Below are positions 14,394 to 18,170 of a stretch of DNA of 18,170 nt, piece by piece. Below the pieces are notes generated by a model. The model was not told the origin of the DNA and made no database searches. It was given only the letters and a program-made list of their open reading frames with translations. Made by a program: the position numbers and the translations under genes. Source of the DNA: Alteromonadaceae bacterium (GTDB lineage: Bacteria > Pseudomonadota > Gammaproteobacteria > Pseudomonadales > Oleiphilaceae); NCBI GenBank assembly GCA_013393545.1, contig JABXHG010000133.1, positions 1 to 18,170 of the forward strand. Reading direction: 5' to 3'. Positions within the stretch are counted from its first letter, which is position 1. Each line of letters opens with the position of its first letter.

Positions 14394-15670
14394 GATTCGC
14401 CTGCTCCGGCCGGTGCCTGGACATCCTCTTCCGGTTGCTCGCCATCAACCTCGACTTTCAGGCCGGTGACGGCATTGGGCAGGTGCGTAGTGATCAGTTT
14501 TCCACCCGGCTGCAACTGCTCGCCGGTGATCAACAATCGTCGCTCGCCATTGTCGCTGCGGGCTTCACCCACGCGATTCACGTTTATTCGCCGCATGCGG
14601 CTATCGTCCGTGAGCAGGTACACGCTGTCGGCGCCATACAGGGCACTGAAGGGCACCGATACCACCTGTTCCCGGGGCGGACGTTCCAGTTCAAGCGTCA
14701 CCAGCGCGCCGGGGCGAAGGCCGTTGGCCGGGCCCGCCAGTTTCAGCACGGCTTCGGTACCGGCCGGGTCCGACAGGCCGGCAAAGCGCTTCAGCTCAAA
14801 GGTGCGCTGGCGGTCAGCGGAACGCGCAATCAGAGTCTGGCCCTCGCCCAGGGCATTGATCAGTTCCTGCTGGAATACCTGCGGCACTCGCGCCCTCACC
14901 TCCAGGCCATCCAGAGGATAAACACTGAGCAGGGCCTGGTTGGGCGACACCTGATCGCCCACCGCCACTTGCACGTTGGTCACCCGGCCATCAAAGGGCG
15001 CTGATACCCGGGCACGTTTGCCGTCCAGTTCGGTGGTAGAGAGGCTGGCCCAGGCCTGGGCCAGTTTGGCTTCCAGGCTTTGCTGGCGCGCGGGGTGCTC
15101 TTCAATGGCTCGCTGGCGGGTGGTCACGGTCAATTCCGCACGGGCCAGAGCATCAGTGGCCACTTCCAGGTTTTCCCGGGACGCCAGATTTCGGTCCACC
15201 AGTGACCGGATACGCTCGTACTGGCGGCGGGCGTTGTCGAGGATCGCCTGCTCACTTTCCAGTGCCCGACGGTCGTTTCGAAGACGCACTTGTTCCGAAC
15301 GGAGCTGGGCCTCCAGGTCCTCCACTTGCGCCCGAGCCTGGGCCAGCACCGGTTCAATATCTGCCACGTCCAGCGCCACCAACAGGTCACCGGCCTGAAC
15401 TTCCGCGCCTTCCTCAACCGGGCGTTCGGCAATGCGTCCGGGCAGGGTGGCGGTAACGTTCTGCTGGTCCGGGGCGACCACTTCGCCATAAAGTGACAGC
15501 ACCGGCGCTGCCGTGACCTGCTCAATCTCCTGCACCTGTACTCGCCAGCTTCGTTCCGTGGCCTCCACTTCTGCCGGCTCCGGGCGGGTTGCCCGCAACA
15601 CCACAAACACCAGCACGCCAACGGCAATAACAAGCAGGGGTAACAGTTTTTTCGACAGGTTTGGGATCAT
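14390..15670 (-). CDS. RND periplasmic adaptor (HlyD/AcrA family)
   Basis: The 426-residue adaptor links the permease to an outer-membrane channel. It has one N-terminal membrane anchor (about 8-25, LLPLLVIAVGVLVFVVL) and no lipobox cysteine, so it is anchored by a helix rather than by lipid. The first biotinyl-lipoyl half is GRIAERPVEEGAEVQAGDLLVALD (about 78-101), followed by a long coiled-coil hairpin (about 108-205, rich in Gln, Glu, Arg). The second lipoyl half is ARVSAPFDGRVTNVQVAVGDQVSPNQ. A beta-barrel and membrane-proximal domain follow (GLRPGALVTLELERPP). The Glu-rich C-terminal tail is variable. GGAAG lies close before the ATG at 15670. The TGA overlaps the permease ATG. No regulator gene adjoins it. 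Confidence 0.92.
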   Translation of the reverse strand: MIPNLSKKLLPLLVIAVGVLVFVVLRATRPEPAEVEATERSWRVQVQEIEQVTAAPVLSLYGEVVAPDQQNVTATLPGRIAERPVEEGAEVQAGDLLVALDVADIEPVLAQARAQVEDLEAQLRSEQVRLRNDRRALESEQAILDNARRQYERIRSLVDRNLASRENLEVATDALARAELTVTTRQRAIEEHPARQQSLEAKLAQAWASLSTTELDGKRARVSAPFDGRVTNVQVAVGDQVSPNQALLSVYPLDGLEVRARVPQVFQQELINALGEGQTLIARSADRQRTFELKRFAGLSDPAGTEAVLKLAGPANGLRPGALVTLELERPPREQVVSVPFSALYGADSVYLLTDDSRMRRINVNRVGEARSDNGERRLLITGEQLQPGGKLITTHLPNAVTGLKVEVDGEQPEEDVQAPAGAGES

Positions 15671-15778
15671 TGCGCTTCCGACTCGGTCAGGTTGGGATGC
15701 AGTAAATCAATGAACTACTATACAATTCATACTGCTATTCGGTTTTCTCATAACCACATTCATCTACGGGCGCCCTGC
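15671..15778. promoter_or_regulatory. Divergent promoter region of efflux operon and ion channel gene
   Basis: This 108-bp AT-rich gap must hold the promoters of the minus-strand efflux operon and the plus-strand channel. TACAAT (15720-15725) could be a plus-strand -10, and TATAGT on the opposite strand a minus-strand one, but neither has a convincing -35. TGAA and TTCA, 11 bp apart, flank the same spot, an arrangement seen in TetR-type operators. This is weak evidence. Confidence 0.3.
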
Positions 15779-16225
15779 ATGGAAAATGGCCACGACACGC
15801 TTCTGAACGTCACATTACTGAACTGTTTTCTGGTCTGCGTGGTAGTGGTCATCCATAACGAAGCGTTGATGCGCCTGAGCAGCGTTCTGCCGAAAATGCG
15901 CCGCAGCCACCATTACCGCCTGACGTTCGCGGTGCTCGGCTGCCTGACCGCCCACGCCTTGCAGGTCTGGATTTTCGCCACCGCCTTCTATTTCATGCAC
16001 AACGCCCAGGGCTGGGGCCATCTGGCCGGCAATTTCGATGGCTCCCTGCTCGATGCCGTCTATTTTTCCTTTACCACCTTCACCACCCTGGGCTATGGCG
16101 ATATCGAAGCCCTGGGCCAGCTCCGCTATCTGACCGGCATCGAAGCGCTCACCGGCTTTTTGCTAATCACCTGGAGCGCCTCCTTCCTGTTCCTGGAGAT
16201 GCAGCGCTACTGGCCAACCCGTTGA
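15779..16225 (+). CDS. Small potassium channel (ion channel family 2)
   Basis: From the ATG at 15779 the protein has 148 residues and lies in the inner membrane. The pore and selectivity filter are unmistakable: VYFSFTTFTTLGYGDIEALG, with TLGYGD matching the potassium filter. One hydrophobic helix is N-terminal (LLNCFLVCVVVVI), a second precedes the pore (LTFAVLGCLTAHALQVWIFATAFYFM) and a third follows (LTGIEALTGFLLITWSASFLFLEM). There is no regulatory RCK or cyclic-nucleotide domain. Reading is open to 15692 with other ATGs at 15692 and 15710, but those add residues unlike the family; no start has a strong ribosome binding site. It is divergent from an efflux adaptor gene. Its stop is one base from the stop of the convergent RND permease. 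Confidence 0.82.
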   Translation: MENGHDTLLNVTLLNCFLVCVVVVIHNEALMRLSSVLPKMRRSHHYRLTFAVLGCLTAHALQVWIFATAFYFMHNAQGWGHLAGNFDGSLLDAVYFSFTTFTTLGYGDIEALGQLRYLTGIEALTGFLLITWSASFLFLEMQRYWPTR

Positions 16226-16226
16226 A

Positions 16227-18170
16227 TCAAATCCATTTGCAGCGGGCCAGGGTGTAATACAGCAGCGGCACCACAATCACCGTGAACAGGGTCGACATGG
16301 CCAGGCCAAATACCAGGGAAATCGCCAGGCCGTTGAAAATCGGATCGCTGAGGATGAAGTAAGCGCCTACCATCGCCGAAATCGCCGTCAGGGCAATGGG
16401 TTTGATACGCACCGCACCGGCCAACACTACGGCCCTTTCCAGCTCAATGCCTTCCTCGAGCAACTGCTTGATAAACACCACCAGCAAAATAGAGTTACGC
16501 ACGATGATGCCGGCGAGGGCAATCATGCCGATCATGCTGGTGGCGGTAAATTCCCGCCCTAACAGGGCATGGCCCGGCATGATGCCGATCAGGGTCAGCG
16601 GAATTGGCGCCATGATCACCAACGGCAGGATGTAGGAACGGAACTGCGCCACCAGCAGCACGAAAATCATGAACACGCCCACGCTGTAGGCCGCGCCCAT
16701 GTCCCGGAAGGTTTCGTAGGTAATCTGCCACTCACCGTCCCATTTCAGAGTGCCTTTTTCCGGTAGGGGCGGCTGCTGGATGAAGAACTGCTCCGGCGCT
16801 TCCGGCTGCTGTTTGAGCAGGTCGACCATGTTAAACATGCCGTACAGGGGCGAATCGATATCGCCAGCCATGTCGGCGGTCACGTAGGTAACCGGCAGCA
16901 AATCCTTGTGGTGGATGGCGCCCATCCAGTCGGCTTCACGCACTTCGGCCACGCTGGCCAGTGGCACCAGTTCACCACTGCGGCTACGGACCTTGATGGA
17001 CAGCAGGGCCGACGGCTGAGCCTTGTCGCCCTCGCCCAGAATCACCCGGATGGGTACGGGGTATTTGGCCTGGTCGTCATGCAGGTAACTGACGCCAGCA
17101 CCACCCAGGGCAGTTTGCAAGGTCTGCACCACTTGTGCCTGGGAAACACCCAGGCGCGCGGCCCGGGCGCGATCCACTACCACTTCCCATTGCCGGGTGG
17201 GCGCTTCCAGTGTGGTGTCGATGTCCACCAGGCCTTCCACCTCGGTCATGTCTTCGGCGATCAGGCTGGCAAGCTCGGCACGGCGGAAGGCATCGGCGGC
17301 GTACACTTCCGCCACCACGGGCGAGAGCACCGGCGGGCCCGGGGGCACTTCGACAATTTTTACCTTCGCGTTGTATTTATCCGCAATGGCCGTCAATGGC
17401 CCTCTCAGGTCCTGCGCGATGGCGTGGGATTGCCGGTCGCGGGCCTCGGCACCAGCCAGGTTCACCTGAATGTCACCCTGGTAGGGCTCGCTGCGCAGGT
17501 AATACTGGCGCACCAGACCGTTGAAATTGATGGGCGCGGCCGTACCCGCGTAGGTTTGCCAGTCCGAAACTTCATCAACGCTTTCCAGGTACTGGCCCAT
17601 CTCCGTCAGCACCCGCTGGGTCTGCTCCACCGGGGTGCGCTCGGGCATGTCCAGCACCACCTGCATTTCCGACTTGTTGTCGAACGGCAGCATTTTCAGG
17701 ATTACCGCCAGAAACACCGGCAGGGAGGCGGCCGCCAGGGTCAGGCCAACCACGCCCAGGCCCAGGAAACGGCGGCGCCAGGCATGGTCGCCCAGAAACG
17801 GGGTTAAAACACCGTTGAAGAGTTTGAGGGCCGCCGGGCTCACGCCGTCGGCGGAACTGGTGTTGCCGGCGTTTTCGTCGATGGCATCGCCTTTTTTGTG
17901 CCTGAGCAGGCGGAATGCCAGCCAGGGCGCCACCACAAAGGCAACAATCTGGGAAATTACCATGCCCGCCGAGGCATTGATCGGGATCGGGCTCATGTAT
18001 GGCCCCATCAGGCCGGTGACAAACGCCATCGGCAGCAGGGCGGCCATGATGGTGAGGCTGGCCATGATGGTGGGGGGGCCCACCTCGTCCACCGCCACCG
18101 GAATGATGTCCTTGATGGCCCGGCGGGTATTCTGAATGCGGCGGTTGATGTTCTCGGTAATAACAATGCC
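16227..18170 (-). CDS. Second RND efflux permease, C-terminal 647 residues (runs off window)
   Basis: The frame is open from position 18170 to the TGA at 16227-16229. The visible part begins at GIVITENINRRIQ, which follows the fourth-helix Asp pair in RND pumps, so the relay aspartates lie just outside. It includes the helix group TIMAALLPMAFVTGLMGPYMSPIPINASAGMVIS split across 18000-18080, the second periplasmic region (VPPGPPVLSPVVAEVYAAD, RQWEVVVDRARAARLGVSQAQV) and C-terminal helices (FRSYILPLVIMAPIPLTLIG, MIALAGIIVRNSILLVVFI). It belongs to a different subgroup from the permease at 11226-14393. The PIPINAS and PPGPPVL motifs mark a branch often listed only as RND permease. Drug-type or metal-type substrate cannot be decided. 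An adaptor gene should lie upstream, beyond 18170. Confidence 0.9.
   Translation of the reverse strand, partial: GIVITENINRRIQNTRRAIKDIIPVAVDEVGPPTIMASLTIMAALLPMAFVTGLMGPYMSPIPINASAGMVISQIVAFVVAPWLAFRLLRHKKGDAIDENAGNTSSADGVSPAALKLFNGVLTPFLGDHAWRRRFLGLGVVGLTLAAASLPVFLAVILKMLPFDNKSEMQVVLDMPERTPVEQTQRVLTEMGQYLESVDEVSDWQTYAGTAAPINFNGLVRQYYLRSEPYQGDIQVNLAGAEARDRQSHAIAQDLRGPLTAIADKYNAKVKIVEVPPGPPVLSPVVAEVYAADAFRRAELASLIAEDMTEVEGLVDIDTTLEAPTRQWEVVVDRARAARLGVSQAQVVQTLQTALGGAGVSYLHDDQAKYPVPIRVILGEGDKAQPSALLSIKVRSRSGELVPLASVAEVREADWMGAIHHKDLLPVTYVTADMAGDIDSPLYGMFNMVDLLKQQPEAPEQFFIQQPPLPEKGTLKWDGEWQITYETFRDMGAAYSVGVFMIFVLLVAQFRSYILPLVIMAPIPLTLIGIMPGHALLGREFTATSMIGMIALAGIIVRNSILLVVFIKQLLEEGIELERAVVLAGAVRIKPIALTAISAMVGAYFILSDPIFNGLAISLVFGLAMSTLFTVIVVPLLYYTLARCKWI

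Noticed and set aside
16908..17807. Plus-strand reading frame of about 300 codons opposite the second RND permease
   Set aside because: Antisense to a strongly conserved permease region; His/Gly/Gln-rich translation with no family motif.
1..18170. CRISPR array, tRNA, rRNA, phage or toxin-antitoxin system
   Set aside because: I looked for regular spaced repeats, tRNA-like cloverleaf motifs, integrase or phage structural motifs and paired small genes and saw none.

Overview
The window looks like chromosomal DNA from a marine gammaproteobacterium. The protein set (sodium-type PomA/PomB stator, cytochrome c' with a cytochrome b561, a SixA-CHAD fusion, DASH cryptochrome remnants, several RND efflux parts) and the GC-rich codon use suggest Marinobacter or a close relative. 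That assignment comes from recognising the families by eye, not from a database search. No rRNA, tRNA, CRISPR array or prophage is visible.

Layout. Positions 1-572 are the right part of an IS630-family insertion sequence whose other end lies outside the window. It sits directly against a chemoreceptor-type sensor gene (570-1112, minus) that ends just after its sCache domain, so the sensor appears to have been cut by the insertion. Positions 1347-4896 hold four collinear plus-strand genes: a SixA-like histidine phosphatase fused to a polyphosphate-binding CHAD domain, a TauE/SafE-type membrane exporter, a single-domain rhodanese, and a PAS-GGDEF diguanylate cyclase. A convergent orphan periplasmic solute-binding protein follows (4906-5733, minus).

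Positions 5803-8075 form a redox and stress block. Cytochrome c' (plus) and a cytochrome b561-type membrane protein (minus) converge on a shared hairpin, and a DJ-1/PfpI-family protein (plus) is divergent from the cytochrome b gene. A near-consensus FNR/Anr site lies upstream of cytochrome c'. Positions 8170-8875 are a DASH cryptochrome pseudogene reduced to three pieces in three frames, with one deletion junction marked by a short direct repeat. A YkvA/DUF1232 membrane protein (8904-9314) follows.

Positions 9388-11106 encode PomA and PomB, the sodium-type flagellar stator, 3 bp apart. A 29-bp inverted repeat (11117-11229) separates pomB from a convergent RND efflux operon on the minus strand: periplasmic adaptor (14390-15670) then HAE1-type permease (11226-14393), joined by an ATGA overlap. 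A small potassium-channel gene (15779-16225, plus) is divergent from the adaptor and ends one base from the stop of a second, incomplete RND permease (16227-18170, minus).

I did not find a convincing new multi-gene system. The items most worth a second look are the phosphatase-CHAD fusion, the two decayed genes (sensor and cryptochrome), the intergenic inverted repeat, and the candidate oxygen-responsive site upstream of cytochrome c'.
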